Part shown: positions 1-8,746 of the stretch, piece after piece | How the letters are laid out: each line of letters opens with the position of its first letter | Position numbering within the stretch: position 1 is the first letter of the stretch | The notes under the pieces: generated by a model | What the model saw: the letters and a program-made list of their open reading frames with translations, nothing else | Database searches by the model: none | Told to the model about the DNA's origin: nothing | Source of the DNA: Bacteroidaceae bacterium | Lineage (GTDB): Bacteria; Bacteroidota; Bacteroidia; Bacteroidales; Bacteroidaceae | Length of the DNA: 64,000 nucleotides | Reading direction: 5' to 3' | NCBI GenBank assembly: GCA_017547165.1 | Contig: JAFYQK010000022.1 | Span: 1 to 64,000 of the forward strand | Made by a program: the position numbers and the translations under genes

Positions 1-30
1 AGCAGGATTTCATTCCTATGAAATCCTGCT
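1..30. terminator. Hairpin at window edge
   Basis: A perfect 12-bp stem (AGCAGGATTTCA with TGAAATCCTGCT) encloses a 6-nt loop. It lies 91 nt downstream of the prs stop codon on the minus strand, so it is probably the prs terminator or a shared terminator with the gene beyond the window. No clean T-run is visible inside the window on the minus side, so its direction is uncertain. Confidence 0.5.
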
Positions 31-121
31 CATTTATTATTATATTATATTATATATAATTGGTTTTTAGAGCTACCTTTATTATATTATAATAATATAT
101 CTTTACTAAAGGGTCAGTAAA

Positions 122-1060
122 TTATATTAAATATTGGTTGCTGATGCTTTCGTTATCTTGAACGCTACGAATAGTGTTAGCTATCAGTTCAGCAATAGAG
201 AGTTGCTTAACTTTTTGACTGCTTCCAGTGTAGGGGATAGAGTCGGTGAAAATCATCTCTTCCAGTGCGCAACTATCAACGCGCTCGTTGGCTGGACCGC
301 TCATAATGCAATGGCTAGCAAGTGCGCGAACGCTGCGTGCACCCTTTTCCTTGAGTAAGTCGGCAGCTTTGGTGATTGTGCCAGCTGTGTCAACCATGTC
401 GTCAATAAGTACAACATCAGCTCCTTCAACATCACCAATAACGTCCATGTGGGCAACCTCGTTTGCCTTTTTACGAGTCTTGTTGCACATCACCATTGGG
501 CAATTGAAGTATTTTGCGTATGAAGAGGCGCGCTTGCTGCCACCAACATCAGGACTTGCAATAACAAGGTTTTCCAATTTCAATGACTCAATGTAGGGGA
601 GCAACACACTGCTGGCATAGAGATGGTCAACAGGAACGTTGAAGAAACCTTGTTCCTGATCGGCATGGAGATCCATGGTGATCATGCGGTCAATGCCGGC
701 AACGGTAAACATGTCAGCCACTAACTTTGCGGCTATGCTCACGCGTGGCTTGCTCTTGCGGTCTTGGCGGGCCCAACCGAAGTAGGGTACTACTGCATTT
801 ACTGTGCGGGCAGAAGCACGTTTGGCAGCATCAATCATCAAAAGCAACTCCATCAGATTGTCTGCGTTGGGGAATGTGCTTTGAATCAAATACACATCCT
901 TGCCACGAATACTTTCTTCGAAACATACCTCAAATTCACCATCGGCGAAACGTGTAACTGTCATGTTGCCAAGTTCACAACCGAGACTTGCACAAATCTT
1001 CTCGGACAGATAACGTGTTGCTGTGCCAGAGAATACCTTGAATGACTTGTTCTGAATCAT
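122..1060 (-). CDS. prs: Ribose-phosphate pyrophosphokinase (PRPP synthetase)
   Basis: Makes 5-phosphoribosyl-1-pyrophosphate from ribose 5-phosphate and ATP in the cytosol, feeding purine, pyrimidine, histidine, tryptophan and NAD synthesis. The 312 residues match the usual family length. The region around residues 128-140 carries the MDLHADQEQGFF signature, and the PRPP-binding loop DVVLIDDMVDTAGTIT starts near residue 215. The start is an ATG. A hairpin lies 91 nt downstream. The neighbour on the same strand is a ThiE-like gene whose stop is 82 nt upstream of this start, so co-transcription is possible but not shown. Confidence 0.97.
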   Translation of the reverse strand: MIQNKSFKVFSGTATRYLSEKICASLGCELGNMTVTRFADGEFEVCFEESIRGKDVYLIQSTFPNADNLMELLLMIDAAKRASARTVNAVVPYFGWARQDRKSKPRVSIAAKLVADMFTVAGIDRMITMDLHADQEQGFFNVPVDHLYASSVLLPYIESLKLENLVIASPDVGGSKRASSYAKYFNCPMVMCNKTRKKANEVAHMDVIGDVEGADVVLIDDMVDTAGTITKAADLLKEKGARSVRALASHCIMSGPANERVDSCALEEMIFTDSIPYTGSSQKVKQLSIAELIANTIRSVQDNESISNQYLI

Positions 1061-1142
1061 TTTGTGGAAAAATATAAAAGGGTTCTTATTTTCTGTATAT
1101 ATAATTAAGGTAATCTTATCGTACGGGTATGTGAAGCAGAAG

Positions 1143-1745
1143 TTATTCTGCTGCCTTCCTTAATTTATGGAAATGTTTTATGATATCCTTAAAATCAAGT
1201 CCATTGTGTATGTTGAAACGGTTCCATATGTCGCTACACACTACAGCGCCTCCGAATCCTAAATCCTGCACTTTGCTAATATTATCATGTGTGATGCCTG
1301 TTTGGGCCATTACATATTTGTCGATGAGGCCTTTGCGCCTAGCTTCGTACAGCTGTTCAAGAGAATAGGGTGGGTTGGGGTTAGATGCACTCTCAAAGAC
1401 ATTTTTCAAGATTACATATTTGCTATGCTTTTTTATTTCAGCCAAATCATCCAAACTGTAGCATGAACGGGTGATAATACCTTTATAACCATTAGGTATC
1501 TCTGGATTTCTACGAGATAGGTGTATACCTTTCAGATCAAACTCCTCTTTAAGATAAAAATGGTCGTTGGTTATAATGTTTTTGTGGTGCGTTTGTGGCA
1601 GGAGAGTAAGAAGACGTTCGCAATACACTGGTTCTGAATCAGGTTTTCGCAAATGCAAAATGTCTAAACCTTCATCAAACAGAGCGGTTAAAATCTTGTC
1701 TTCTTCAACAAAAAAGTTTGGACTGCTAAGTAGTAATAATTTCAT
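1143..1745 (-). CDS. Thiamine phosphate synthase-like (ThiE/TenI family) protein
   Basis: A 200-residue TIM-barrel protein of the ThiE/TenI family. It opens with a beta strand (MKLLLLSS), followed by DILHLRKP, a GIHLSRRN strand and the conserved VMAQTGIT phosphate-binding turn. ThiE joins HMP-PP and thiazole phosphate; TenI relatives aromatise the thiazole. No other thi genes or TPP riboswitch are nearby, so the exact reaction is unproven and a stand-alone paralogue is likely. The start at 1745 is preferred over an upstream in-frame start at 1802 because a near-perfect promoter (1772-1803) sits between them. Confidence 0.8.
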   Translation of the reverse strand: MKLLLLSSPNFFVEEDKILTALFDEGLDILHLRKPDSEPVYCERLLTLLPQTHHKNIITNDHFYLKEEFDLKGIHLSRRNPEIPNGYKGIITRSCYSLDDLAEIKKHSKYVILKNVFESASNPNPPYSLEQLYEARRKGLIDKYVMAQTGITHDNISKVQDLGFGGAVVCSDIWNRFNIHNGLDFKDIIKHFHKLRKAAE

Positions 1746-1771
1746 AACTCTTATTGCAGATGATATCGATG

Positions 1772-1803
1772 CAAAGATACGAATAAATGAGAGAAATGCC
1801 AAA
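1772..1803 (-). promoter_or_regulatory. Bacteroidota sigma-ABfr promoter for ThiE-like gene
   Basis: On the minus strand, TTTG (1800-1803), a 20-nt spacer, then TATCTTTG (1772-1779). This matches the TTTG / TAnnTTTG primary promoter consensus exactly. It lies 27 nt upstream of the chosen start codon and therefore also decides the start. Confidence 0.8.
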
Positions 1804-1905
1804 TTTATTTGGATATTTCCGAATTCGAGTATCTTGAGGATATGTTTATCTAAGTGTTAGTTGTAGTTTATGCTCAGAATACGGGAGTAATTTGGGATGA
1901 TATAC

Positions 1906-1940
1906 AAAAAGGAAAGGACCTTGCTTCACAGCAAAGTCCT
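1906..1940 (-). terminator. rpsP rho-independent terminator
   Basis: On the minus strand an 11-bp stem (AGGACTTTGCT / AGCAAGGTCCT, one mismatch) with loop GTGA is followed by a T-rich tail. It lies 55 nt past the rpsP stop. Confidence 0.75.
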
Positions 1941-1994
1941 CTATATGTTTGTTTGGAATTTGTTTTTTGGAAAATGTGTTTTGAACTTGTTTGA

Positions 1995-2531
1995 TTATGC
2001 CTCTGCAGCAGCCTCTGTGGTTTCTGTTTCAGCAGTCTCTGCGGCCTCAGCCTCAGCCTTTGCGGCAGCCTCGGCAGCCTTCTTGTCAGCTACCTTCTGA
2101 GCGATTGCCTCTGCGGTTTTCTTCTCAGCCTCTAATTTTGCAGCAGCAATTTGCTTCTTCTCTGCAGCTTGCTTAGCAGCAAATGCCTCAAGACCCTTCT
2201 GCTTGTCAGCCTTCCATGCCTCGAACTTTGCCTGTGCAGCAGCCTCGTCAAATGCACCCTTCTTTACACCACCACGGAGGTGCTTCATGAGATACACGCC
2301 TTCATCAGAGAGAATGTTGCGTACTGTGTCGGTGGGTTGTGCACCGTTTTCTACCCAATAGAGGGCGCGATCGAATTTCAAATCTACAGTGGCAGGATTG
2401 GTGTTTGGGTTGTAAGTACCAATCTTTTCTGTAAACTTACCATCACGTGGTGCTCTTACATCAGCGATCACGATGCTGTAGAAAGCATAGCTCTTGCGAC
2501 CGTGGCGCTGTAAACGAATTTTTGTTGCCAT
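1995..2531 (-). CDS. rpsP: 30S ribosomal protein S16 with long Ala/Lys/Glu tail
   Basis: Small-subunit ribosomal protein bS16, needed for 30S assembly. The N-terminal ~85 residues (starting [20 protein letters not shown]) are the S16 core. The remaining ~90 residues form an Ala, Lys and Glu rich, probably helical tail ending in TEAAAEA. Enterobacterial S16 is near 82 residues; long tails are usual in Bacteroidota, so this is not a fusion artefact. A TAACTTTG -7 element lies about 60 nt upstream and a strong terminator follows, so the gene is probably monocistronic. Confidence 0.97.
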   Translation of the reverse strand: MATKIRLQRHGRKSYAFYSIVIADVRAPRDGKFTEKIGTYNPNTNPATVDLKFDRALYWVENGAQPTDTVRNILSDEGVYLMKHLRGGVKKGAFDEAAAQAKFEAWKADKQKGLEAFAAKQAAEKKQIAAAKLEAEKKTAEAIAQKVADKKAAEAAAKAEAEAAETAETETTEAAAEA

Positions 2532-2592
2532 AATTTTTTAATTAATGGTTTTATAGGTTTGAAATAATACAATTAACTCGTAATTGCGGGTG

Positions 2593-2600
2593 CAAAGTTA
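2593..2600 (-). promoter_or_regulatory. -7 promoter element upstream of rpsP
   Basis: TAACTTTG on the minus strand matches TAnnTTTG, 61 nt upstream of the rpsP ATG. No clear TTTG is seen 20 nt further upstream. Confidence 0.5.
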
Positions 2601-2714
2601 CATATTTTTAATGAAAACGTAATGCTTTTTGTAAATAAAATATAGAAATTAGAACTATTTGGTGTGTTTTGTTCACATAAAAGCAATGCGTTTTCTTTCT
2701 GTTGGGCGTTATTT

Positions 2715-3005
2715 TCAATAAAATGTAACATCCTGGATGATTTGGGCCTGAACATAATTGTTCATCTTTTTAGCGATTTCTGTTCGCATCATCATTAGGT
2801 TCTGTCGTAGTGCAGGACTCTTTATCTTTACCCTTAAAGTGTTTCCGTAAATATTTATCTCACCAGTATATTTGGCTATTGCTTCTCCCATAACAATTGG
2901 CCATCCTACTATCATGCGATGTTGCAGGAGTGGTGTTTCTAATCCTTCCTGGCGCAGCCAAATGTCCAGAATGGAGTTTATCGGGGTGCTTTTGTGTCTT
3001 TCCAT
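2715..3005 (-). CDS. DUF721 (DciA-like) protein
   Basis: A 96-residue DUF721 protein. The core is recognisable from LLQHRMIVGWPIVMGEAIAKYT, a GNTLRVKI strand and a closing LRQNLMMMRTEIAKKMN helix. DciA, the studied member of this family, loads the replicative helicase in bacteria that lack DnaC. The start lies 1 nt after the recF stop on the same strand, so the two are translationally linked; pairing of DUF721 with recF occurs in several phyla. A role with the DNA replication machinery is inferred from family and context. Confidence 0.88.
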   Translation of the reverse strand: MERHKSTPINSILDIWLRQEGLETPLLQHRMIVGWPIVMGEAIAKYTGEINIYGNTLRVKIKSPALRQNLMMMRTEIAKKMNNYVQAQIIQDVTFY

Positions 3006-3006
3006 C

Positions 3007-4116
3007 TTAAATTTGTCCTAATTCGGAAAAGGAACCTGATTCACAGTAAAAAAGCTTGTATTCTTGTGAGGTGATACTTAAAATCTTATCCAGATGTTCT
3101 CTGTTTGTATCAGTAATGAATGTCTGTCCGAATGCATTGCCACTGACCAGTGATACTATACGTTCAACTCTTTGTGCATCAAGTCTGTCAAAAATATCGT
3201 CGAGCAGTAAAATTGGGCAAGTGCCACTTCCTGTTCGGCGAAGGAAATCAAATTGAGCCAATTTCAAAGCCACAAGCATGGTTTTGTTCTGTCCCTGACT
3301 ACCTTCTCGTTTAATGGGGTAACCATTGATAAGTAACTCTAAATCATCTCGATGGATGCCGTGCAAGGAGTAACCTACTGCGATATCCTTGTGGCGGTCG
3401 CGCTGTATCGTTTCTATCAGGGGGCCACGTTGGCAATGACTGGTGTATGTTATGGATACCTGCTCGTGGTCTTGGGCGATGATATTGTAGTAATGCTGGA
3501 ATATGGGAATGAAGTCGTTGACGTATTCCTGTCGTTTTTTGTAGATAAGTTCTCCTTCTTTCGCCATCAGTTCCTCCCAAATCGAGATTGTTTCCACGTC
3601 GCATTCCGTTTCGAGTTTCAGTAAGGCATTTCGTTGTGATAGAGCCTTGTTGTATCTTGCAAGACTCTCTATGTAGGATTTGTCTTTTTGTGAGATTACA
3701 ATGTCGATGAATTTGCGTCGCTCCTCGCTTCCTCCTGCAATCAGCATATTGTCGGCAGGTGAAACCAAGACTATAGGAATCAAACCGATGTGTTCGGTAA
3801 GTCGTTTGTATGGCTTACCTTGCCTGCGTATTGTTTTTTTTTGACCTCGTTTAAGGGAGCAATGTATTTCCTCAATGGTATAATCCTCGTGTTCGTAGGA
3901 ACCCTTTAAAACAAAGTAGTCTTCTCCGTGCTTAATACAAAGAGAGTCTTGGGTAACACCTAAACTTTTGCACAGTGAAAGAAATCTTATACTGTCTAAA
4001 AGATTGGTCTTGCCCTCTCCGTTGTGTCCAATTATACAATTGAGACCAGGAGAAAAATCCAATTCTGCCTCGGAAATGTTCTTGTAATTACTAATCTGTA
4101 GGTGTTTCAATATCAT
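3007..4116 (-). CDS. recF: DNA replication and repair protein RecF
   Basis: SMC-like ATPase that helps load RecA at single-strand gaps. The Walker A motif GHNGEGKT is at residues 30-37. The signature region reads REGSQGQNKTM and the Walker B region PILLLDDIFDRLD is near residue 300. The 369 residues are the normal length. A promoter with TTTG, 19 nt and TAATTTTG lies just upstream (4125-4155). RecF is the first gene of a two-gene unit with DUF721, and it diverges from the TPR-ribH pair. Confidence 0.96.
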   Translation of the reverse strand: MILKHLQISNYKNISEAELDFSPGLNCIIGHNGEGKTNLLDSIRFLSLCKSLGVTQDSLCIKHGEDYFVLKGSYEHEDYTIEEIHCSLKRGQKKTIRRQGKPYKRLTEHIGLIPIVLVSPADNMLIAGGSEERRKFIDIVISQKDKSYIESLARYNKALSQRNALLKLETECDVETISIWEELMAKEGELIYKKRQEYVNDFIPIFQHYYNIIAQDHEQVSITYTSHCQRGPLIETIQRDRHKDIAVGYSLHGIHRDDLELLINGYPIKREGSQGQNKTMLVALKLAQFDFLRRTGSGTCPILLLDDIFDRLDAQRVERIVSLVSGNAFGQTFITDTNREHLDKILSITSQEYKLFYCESGSFSELGQI

Positions 4117-4124
4117 AACATTCG

Positions 4125-4155
4125 CAAAATTAGAGAAAAATGAATTATCGCCAAA
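4125..4155 (-). promoter_or_regulatory. Promoter for recF-DUF721
   Basis: On the minus strand TTTG (4152-4155), a 19-nt spacer and TAATTTTG (4125-4132), 8 nt upstream of the recF ATG. The very short leader implies a near-leaderless transcript if this site is used. Confidence 0.6.
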
Positions 4156-4195
4156 ATAATTGATATTGAAATTTCTTTATGTTAAGAAAAAAGTC

Positions 4196-4203
4196 TATCT
4201 TTG
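4196..4203 (+). promoter_or_regulatory. -7 promoter element for TPR-ribH
   Basis: TATCTTTG matches TAnnTTTG exactly, 41 nt upstream of the TPR gene. The -33 partner is not obvious. Confidence 0.55.
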
Positions 4204-4244
4204 CACGTTGAATCAAATCTTGAAAAAATAAAATATATTATAAC

Positions 4245-4922
4245 ATGACAAAAAAAGTAAAAAATGCTCCTGTCAATGAGATTGACGAGACAATTGCAGC
4301 AAGTGCTGGTTTTATCGAGAAGAATATTAAGGCAATCTCTATTGCTGTAGTAGGTGTTCTGCTTGCTGTTGTTCTTTCTCTTTGCATTCATCAGTATTAC
4401 ATCGTTCCACGTAAAGCTGAAGTTGCTGATAAAATTGCTGTTTCACAGCAGTTGTTCAACACCGGTCAATATGAGACAGCTCTTCATGGTAATGGTGTTG
4501 ACGCAGGTTTCCTGGAGATTGTTGAAAAGTATGGTTCTACGCCAAGCGGTAATTTGGCTAGTCTTTATGCAGGTTTGTGCTATGTGCATACCGAAAATTA
4601 TGATGAGGCAGTCAAGTATCTTGAGAAGTATGATGAATGTGATGATTTGTTGATCAGCAATGCAGCAATTGCTGCGTTGGGTAACTGCTATGCACAGTTA
4701 GACCAAAATGACAAGGCTGCTGCTACTTTGGTTAAGGCTGCCAAGCGTGCTGACAATGCAACTCTCTCACCTTTGTTCTATCTTCAGGCAGGTCAGATTT
4801 TCGAAGAGTTGGGACAGAAGGACAAGGCTTTGGATTGTTTTGAAACAATTAAGAACAACTATCCACAAAGCCAGCTTGTTCAGTCAGGCGAGGTTATGAA
4901 GTATATCGAGCGTCTGAAATAA
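4245..4922 (+). CDS. Membrane-anchored tetratricopeptide repeat protein
   Basis: 225 residues: a short cytosolic N-terminus, one transmembrane helix at about residues 31-49 (ISIAVVGVLLAVVLSLCI), then an extracytoplasmic region with TPR-like helical pairs such as SLYAGLCYVHTENYDEAVKYL and FEELGQKDKALDCFETI. The architecture resembles YfgM, a periplasmic TPR partner of the Sec translocon in Proteobacteria, but equivalence is not established. It lies 12 nt before ribH and diverges from recF, an arrangement that recurs in Bacteroidales. The precise role is unknown. Confidence 0.85.
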   Translation: MTKKVKNAPVNEIDETIAASAGFIEKNIKAISIAVVGVLLAVVLSLCIHQYYIVPRKAEVADKIAVSQQLFNTGQYETALHGNGVDAGFLEIVEKYGSTPSGNLASLYAGLCYVHTENYDEAVKYLEKYDECDDLLISNAAIAALGNCYAQLDQNDKAAATLVKAAKRADNATLSPLFYLQAGQIFEELGQKDKALDCFETIKNNYPQSQLVQSGEVMKYIERLK

Positions 4923-4934
4923 TTAAGTAGTTAT

Positions 4935-5423
4935 ATGGCAAGCGCATTGCACAACTTAAGCAGTTATGATCCAACCACCGTTCCATGTGGTAAAGGGTGG
5001 CAGATTGGCATTGTTGTCAGTGAATGGAATGATGAGGTCACCGGTACTCTATTAGAAGGTGCATACAACACTCTGTTGCGTCATGGAGTGGAGAATGATG
5101 ATATTATTGTAAAGACCGTTCCTGGCAGTTTTGAACTCGTTTATGGAGCTGCGGCAATGATAGAAGACACATCGGTTGATGCTGTGATTGCTATTGGTTG
5201 TGTTATTCGTGGCGATACTCCACACTTTGATTACATTTGCCAGGGAACAACTCAAGGGTTGGCTGAGTTGAATAGTAAAGCCGAGGTGCCTGTTATATAT
5301 GGATTGCTTACTTGTAATACTATGCAGCAGGCTTTGGACAGGTGTGGCGGTTCGTTAGGAAACAAAGGTGATGAGTGTGCAATAACTGCTCTAAAGATGA
5401 TTCAGTTTAGAGAAAGTTTGTAA
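4935..5423 (+). CDS. ribH: 6,7-dimethyl-8-ribityllumazine synthase
   Basis: Penultimate enzyme of riboflavin synthesis: condenses 5-amino-6-ribitylaminouracil with 3,4-dihydroxy-2-butanone 4-phosphate. The 162-residue length is typical. Motifs include [10 protein letters not shown] near the N-terminus, [15 protein letters not shown], and [17 protein letters not shown] with the catalytic His in TPHFD. No FMN riboswitch is seen upstream; the gene is probably read from the TPR promoter. A strong terminator begins 31 nt after the stop. Confidence 0.97.
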   Translation: MASALHNLSSYDPTTVPCGKGWQIGIVVSEWNDEVTGTLLEGAYNTLLRHGVENDDIIVKTVPGSFELVYGAAAMIEDTSVDAVIAIGCVIRGDTPHFDYICQGTTQGLAELNSKAEVPVIYGLLTCNTMQQALDRCGGSLGNKGDECAITALKMIQFRESL

Positions 5424-5454
5424 CTATTGAGTCAAATTGTAGTATATGAAGGAA

Positions 5455-5487
5455 GGTGCATGTCCAATGCGGATATGCACCTTTTTT
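5455..5487 (+). terminator. ribH rho-independent terminator
   Basis: GGTGCATGTCC / GGATATGCACC form an 11-bp stem with one G-U pair, an AATGC loop and six T residues. Confidence 0.92.
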
Positions 5488-5503
5488 ATAATAGCCAAAA
5501 TAG

Positions 5504-6048
5504 GTGTTCACTTCCGATAACGCTCCACATATCGAGGGAGGTGCCTCCAATAAACGTCAATAGTAATGGCGGTTGGCAGAGTGCCAAGCGTCAAACTCAC
5601 GAAGATAGTGTACACGTTCCGTTCATAGTAAAGGGGCTTGCTGGCATGGCAAACTGTCACCAATTGGCTTTCTTTGATATCATATCCACGCTTTTGGGCT
5701 ATGCTGGCGAAGAAGTTAGCAAGTACAGCTTTGAGCCAAGTACCTGCGAGCGTTGTAACGATGGCATCTCGTTCTATAATACCCTCATCGGTAATGACAA
5801 GGAGCAACCGAAGCATGAAGTATCTCTATTGGGAGTTTCACGAGACTAGTCTGGTGTGCTTGCGCATGGATAACAGGAAATTGGTGGCAAAGTGGAGGGT
5901 TGCTTTTTACTACCTTTCAAAAGAACTGCACTAGGTTAACAATGTGACAGACCAATATCCAGAGATCTTGCGTAAAATGATAAATGTCATTCATGAGTAA
6001 CACATAGAGAGTGGAATGTTCTGTGTTGCTATTCCTGAGATACTGTAA
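5504..6048 (+). pseudogene. Sulfatase C-terminal remnant (frameshifted, truncated)
   Basis: Three successive reading frames together spell the C-terminal third of a formylglycine-type arylsulfatase. Frame one from 5504 reads VFTSDNAPHIEGGA, the family motif FTSDNGPHxEGGA. After a shift near 5550 the next frame reads NSNGGWQSAKR, VHVPFIVK, HQLAFFDIISTLLGYAGE and DGISFYNTLIGNDKEQPKHE. After a second shift near 5818 the third frame reads YLYWEFHET and RMDNRKLVAK. It continues past stops at 5932 and 5998 with DQYPEILRKMINVIHE and ends at 6048. The N-terminal catalytic Cys/Ser-x-Pro-x-Arg region is absent, because the remnant begins just after the ribH terminator. Clearly non-functional. Intact homologues remove sulfate from host or plant glycans. 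Confidence 0.85.
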
Positions 6049-6137
6049 ACGATGTCTTATATGTGAGAGGGCGCTCTTGGATGTATTTCGCTTTATGTCG
6101 AACGCTACGTATGGTGTTATGAGAGGTTGGAAAACGA

Positions 6138-6172
6138 AAGTAGGAAGAAAACAACTCGTTTTCATCCTACTT
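6138..6172 (-). terminator. Candidate flavodiiron gene terminator
   Basis: A stem of 14 pairs with one internal A-A mismatch (AAGTAGGA, A, GAAAAC against GTTTTC, A, TCCTACTT) encloses an AACTC loop. It lies 50 nt past the stop of the flavodiiron gene. The minus-strand tail is only moderately T-rich. Bases 6049-6137 hold nothing recognisable. Confidence 0.55.
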
Positions 6173-6221
6173 GATTCCCCGGCCTCATTATCTAGGGATG
6201 TGAACGTATATGATATTATGC

Positions 6222-7394
6222 TTAATCTTTCAATACCGCTTCTGCCAATGCCTCAAGTGCGGGAAGATCAGAGGTTTTGAGTTTTCCCCATATTGTCATA
6301 CTTGGCTCAACTATTTCGCATTGCTTCATGCTTTCTATCATGTGACGCATGATCTTGGCTGCTGTTGGAGCCCACGATCCATTTTCAATCAGGGCAAAGC
6401 GACGGCGCTGGAAGTTCTTTATCTGCAGATGGTGGAGGAAATCGTGCATCGGGGGAAACACTCCTGCATCGTATGACGAAGCACAGCAGATGATCTTGGG
6501 GTAGCGGAATGCATCCTCTATGGTTTCTGCCATGTCGTCACGACTTAAATCACTGACAGCAACCTTGGTGGCACCCTTTTGACGAAGTATTTCTGCCAAA
6601 CGGTGAGCTGCCTGTGCTGTGTTGCCGTGAATGCTTGCGTAGGCAATGAGGATTCCATTGGTTTCAGGTTCGTAGTGACTCCAGAGTTCGTAAAGATGTA
6701 TAGCCTCGGCAAGCTCCTCGCCCTGCAATATGGGACCATGCAATGGCATGATGGTTTGTATGTCGAGGGTCGCCGCCTTTTTAAGAACATTCTGCACCTG
6801 CACGCCATACTTTCCACAGATGTTGAAATAGTAGCGGCGAGCTTCGCATGCCCACTCACCTGTTTCATTGCAAAGTGCTCCGAATTTACCAAAGCCGTCA
6901 GCTGCAAAGAGTATCTTTTCGGTGGATTCGTATGTCATCATCACTTCTGGCCAGTGTACCATAGGTGCGGCAATGAAGTGTAGTGTGTGTGTACCCAAAG
7001 ATAGTGTGTCGCCCTCCTTGACTACAAGAATGCGGTCGGCAAAAGATGCGTGATCGAAATAATGACCGAGCATTTTTACTGTCTGTGCAGTGCACACAAG
7101 GGTAAGTGTGGGGTATTGCATCATAGTTTTGCCAACAAGTGCAGAGTGATCAGGCTCCATGTGTTGGCACACCAGATAGTCGGGTGTGCATCCATTGAGA
7201 GCCTGTGCCAAATTATGGGTCCACTCCGCCTCTTTGCGTGCGTCGGCAGTGTCCATTATTGCAATTTTCTCGTCAAGAATAACCCAACTGTTATAGCTCA
7301 TGCCTTCAGGGACAATATACTGGCTTTCGAAAAGATCTATGTCGATGTCGTCGACACCAATGTAGAGAATGTCTTTGGAAACTTCGTTTGTCAT
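6222..7394 (-). CDS. Flavodiiron protein (FprA family A-type flavoprotein)
   Basis: Cytosolic enzyme that reduces O2 to water or NO to N2O, protecting anaerobes. The N-terminal beta-lactamase-like di-iron domain carries HMEPDH (residues 78-83), a further His in VHWPE, an Asp in ADGFG and a His in MPLHGP, which together match the full canonical ligand set. The C-terminal flavodoxin domain starts near residue 252 with the FMN loop YASIHGNTAQAAH. The 390 residues are the two-domain core length, with no rubredoxin domain attached. A consensus promoter is centred 50 nt upstream. The electron donor is not encoded nearby. Confidence 0.95.
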   Translation of the reverse strand: MTNEVSKDILYIGVDDIDIDLFESQYIVPEGMSYNSWVILDEKIAIMDTADARKEAEWTHNLAQALNGCTPDYLVCQHMEPDHSALVGKTMMQYPTLTLVCTAQTVKMLGHYFDHASFADRILVVKEGDTLSLGTHTLHFIAAPMVHWPEVMMTYESTEKILFAADGFGKFGALCNETGEWACEARRYYFNICGKYGVQVQNVLKKAATLDIQTIMPLHGPILQGEELAEAIHLYELWSHYEPETNGILIAYASIHGNTAQAAHRLAEILRQKGATKVAVSDLSRDDMAETIEDAFRYPKIICCASSYDAGVFPPMHDFLHHLQIKNFQRRRFALIENGSWAPTAAKIMRHMIESMKQCEIVEPSMTIWGKLKTSDLPALEALAEAVLKD

Positions 7395-7427
7395 TATATG
7401 TTTTAATTTGTCGTTTACATATCAAAG

Positions 7428-7459
7428 CAAATTTATTCCTTTTTTGTCATATTACCAAA
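7428..7459 (-). promoter_or_regulatory. Promoter for flavodiiron gene
   Basis: On the minus strand TTTG (7456-7459), a 20-nt spacer and TAAATTTG (7428-7435). Exact consensus and spacing, 33 nt upstream of the ATG. Confidence 0.75.
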
Positions 7460-7516
7460 AATATGAATAAAAAATTATTGTCGAGCACAGAAATACTGAC
7501 CCAGCAAAATTGTTTA

Positions 7517-8746
7517 CTATGGTATGGAGGATTTTAAATTAAACCATGTTTCGGCAGAAATAATGTTATTTTGTGGTCCGTTGTATTTGCTTGCCAGTTC
7601 TTTTATATACAATGCCCTTTTCTCGCTATTAGGGTGAGTGCTTAAGAACTCAGTGAATTTGGAACTCTCCATCCGATCAAGAAAATCACTCATACCAGAT
7701 GGATTCATCTGGGCGTTGATGAGATATTGGACAGATTGTTTGTCGGCCTCTGCCTCGTTCTCGCGAATAAAATAATTGCTCAGTATCAAGGTTGCCAATC
7801 TTGATATGCTGTTCCCCTTTTGTGCATCGCTTCCACCGGTCAGCAACACTTCGGCAATCATAATGCATAGTTGTATTTGGGTGTTTTGCCTAATGTGGCC
7901 ACATTGTATATGGGCCAGTTCGTGGGCAATGACTCCTGCCAATTCGTGCTGTGTTTTGCAACTATTAATGAGTCCGGTGTTTATCAAAACATGTCTGCCA
8001 GCCATGGCAAAGGCATTGACTTCGGAAGTTTTGCATAGATGAAGTTTTACACTGGCGGTGTCAATATTGTTGGACAGACATAGATGTGTGAAGATGCTGT
8101 CGACTGGAGCAACTATCTCTGGTGTATTGGTTTCGTTTATTTGATATGAAGTTATTTTCCAAAGGATATTCTCGGTGGTAGTTCTCACAGAGTCTGACTT
8201 CACCCCACAGATACGCATCCAATCGGCTAAATTCATCAGGAAAAGCGAACTGATGAAGATGAAAAGAGAGATGATCGAGTGAAGAATAAACTTTTTTGTA
8301 TTCTGCTCTTTTTGCTCGATGGTCATGCTCTTTCGGTTTAGAAGCATGTCGGTGAGAGGTCCATACATAAACCATCTATAGGTGATACCCTTTCGTGCCT
8401 TTATGGCAGATATTGCTGTAGCGTAGAAGTCTGCAATATTATACAGATTAACCAAAATGAAGTAGGCAATGAAAATAGCACTTAGTGGCGTGTCCACAAA
8501 CAATATGCGAACGGTCCACCAAAATAGTATGTTGTTAAGTACAAATAGGGGAACTTGCGATACCAAAGCCTGGGTGGTGTGCCATTTTACAAATGGTGAA
8601 CTCTTGCGCGAAATAAAATAAAAAATGCCCGTGGCAATGAGGTTGATGATGGGCATAGGTAGTCCAATTACAACGGCAATGAGAGACATGAGGTAGGCAT
8701 TGGATGCTTTTTCCTGATCTTCTATGAATATTTGATTATGTTCCAT
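7517..8746 (-). CDS. DUF4870-like membrane domain fused to M48 metalloprotease
   Basis: About 409 residues from the ATG at 8746; a TTG two codons earlier is less likely. Residues ~15-120 form a polytopic region resembling DUF4870 (NLIATGIFYFISRKSS, VKWHTTQAL). One more membrane helix lies near 155-175. The C-terminal half is an M48 (Ste24/HtpX-like) protease with zinc motif HELAH at ~275-279 followed by IQCGH, and the third ligand in ENEAEAD. Such proteases cut membrane or periplasmic substrates; the target here is unknown. The gene overlaps the end of the DUF2752 gene by 25 nt, so the three-gene TM2, DUF2752 and M48 unit is translationally coupled. Confidence 0.88.
   Translation of the reverse strand: MEHNQIFIEDQEKASNAYLMSLIAVVIGLPMPIINLIATGIFYFISRKSSPFVKWHTTQALVSQVPLFVLNNILFWWTVRILFVDTPLSAIFIAYFILVNLYNIADFYATAISAIKARKGITYRWFMYGPLTDMLLNRKSMTIEQKEQNTKKFILHSIISLFIFISSLFLMNLADWMRICGVKSDSVRTTTENILWKITSYQINETNTPEIVAPVDSIFTHLCLSNNIDTASVKLHLCKTSEVNAFAMAGRHVLINTGLINSCKTQHELAGVIAHELAHIQCGHIRQNTQIQLCIMIAEVLLTGGSDAQKGNSISRLATLILSNYFIRENEAEADKQSVQYLINAQMNPSGMSDFLDRMESSKFTEFLSTHPNSEKRALYIKELASKYNGPQNNIISAETWFNLKSSIP

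Noticed and set aside
5427-5849. A 140-codon plus-strand open frame and a 102-codon minus-strand frame (5508-5816)
   Set aside because: The plus frame is only the middle piece of the frameshifted sulfatase remnant and begins inside the ribH terminator region; the minus frame is its antisense shadow.
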